From: Rostratula benghalensis
Lineage: Eukaryota; Chordata; Aves; Charadriiformes; Rostratulidae
Direction of reading: 5' to 3'
Assembly (NCBI GenBank): GCA_013399305.1
Contig: VXAI01000091.1
Coordinates: 2,583,759 to 2,647,758, forward strand
DNA: 64,000 bases
In this document: one piece after another, positions 63,660 to 64,000 of the stretch
How the letters are laid out: each line of letters begins with the position of its first letter
Numbering within the stretch: the stretch's first letter is position 1
Position numbers and translations under genes: made by a program
The notes under the pieces: model-generated
Seen by the model: only the letters and a program-made list of their open reading frames with translations
Told to the model about the DNA's origin: nothing
The model's database searches: none

Positions 63660-64000
63660 ACTAAGGAGGAAGAGACCCTTGTGCTTGTAACACTGGCTCT
63701 TGCATGGAATCCTGTCAATGTAAAAGGCTCCTGCTCCCTGTGCCAGCTGCATAGAGCTTTTAAGAACAAAATCTCATCAGTTTGGAGCCAGGGTGAGTGT
63801 CCTTAAAACTCTGGAAAAGAGCAGAGGAGAACCCAGGGAGGAGGATGTGAATTCCGAGCTACTGGATTTGCAAACTGTTTGATTCTCCACAGTTTCTTGG
63901 AAAGAACTTGGACACATCAGCTTCTGAGTATTTTAAAAGATGTAATCTTCAGGTTATTTTGTGAACTTTCTGCCTTTTTCCTTTATTTACAATGCTAAAG

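Larger units (their letters stand above)
58761..64000. other. Non-coding DNA to window end
   Basis: It holds a T10A12 run (58889-58910), a G-quadruplex motif (59281-59301) and the 17-bp hairpin at 63607. Short open frames have no recognisable content. Confidence 0.55.

Noticed and set aside
1..64000. CRISPR, phage, operon or toxin-type systems
   Set aside because: Intron structure and CR1/MIR repeats show a vertebrate nuclear genome. No spaced direct-repeat array or prokaryotic gene is present.

Overview
The window looks like a stretch of bird (or other sauropsid) nuclear chromosome. It carries several CR1 LINE fragments, in both orientations, with the typical CR1 3' tail of ATTCTATG-like units. 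It shows no primate- or rodent-type repeats, its introns are long with GT/AG borders, and it is mostly AT-rich non-coding DNA. There are no operons or prokaryotic signals. Two assembly gaps (runs of N) are present, each beside a tandem repeat.

Layout. Positions 1 to about 7.6 kb hold the 3' end of one protein-coding gene on the + strand. Three exons join in frame (3205-3316, 3904-4004, 7339-7461), followed by a short 3' UTR and an AATAAA signal at 7564. A possible further upstream exon begins at 865 behind a very strong acceptor, but its phase does not fit the next exon directly. The 111 C-terminal residues are hydrophilic and end in a coiled-coil-like segment. I do not recognise the family. 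From 7.74 to 8.03 kb there is a small GC-rich island with two CCAAT boxes 31 bp apart, a possible promoter. The remaining ~56 kb has no coding exon that I can support. The open frames there are short, lack codon structure or splice context, and match nothing I know.

Mobile elements: a short CR1 tail (22031-22191, -); a 1.06 kb internally deleted CR1 with endonuclease and C-terminal ORF2 pieces (23847-24911, -); a CR1 3' piece (43400-43828, +); a weak CR1 trace (58686-58760, -); an old amniote CR1/L3-like fragment (29300-29660, -); and a MIR-type SINE relic (27256-27365, -). Small-scale structure includes a perfect 53-bp tandem duplication, a ~92% identical 128-bp tandem duplication, three perfect or near-perfect hairpins (34.27, 36.3 and 63.6 kb), a G-quadruplex motif and several microsatellites.

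I found no tRNA, rRNA, CRISPR or defence-type system. The most useful leads are the unrecognised gene end, the CCAAT-pair island just behind it, the hairpins, and the ancient repeat relics.
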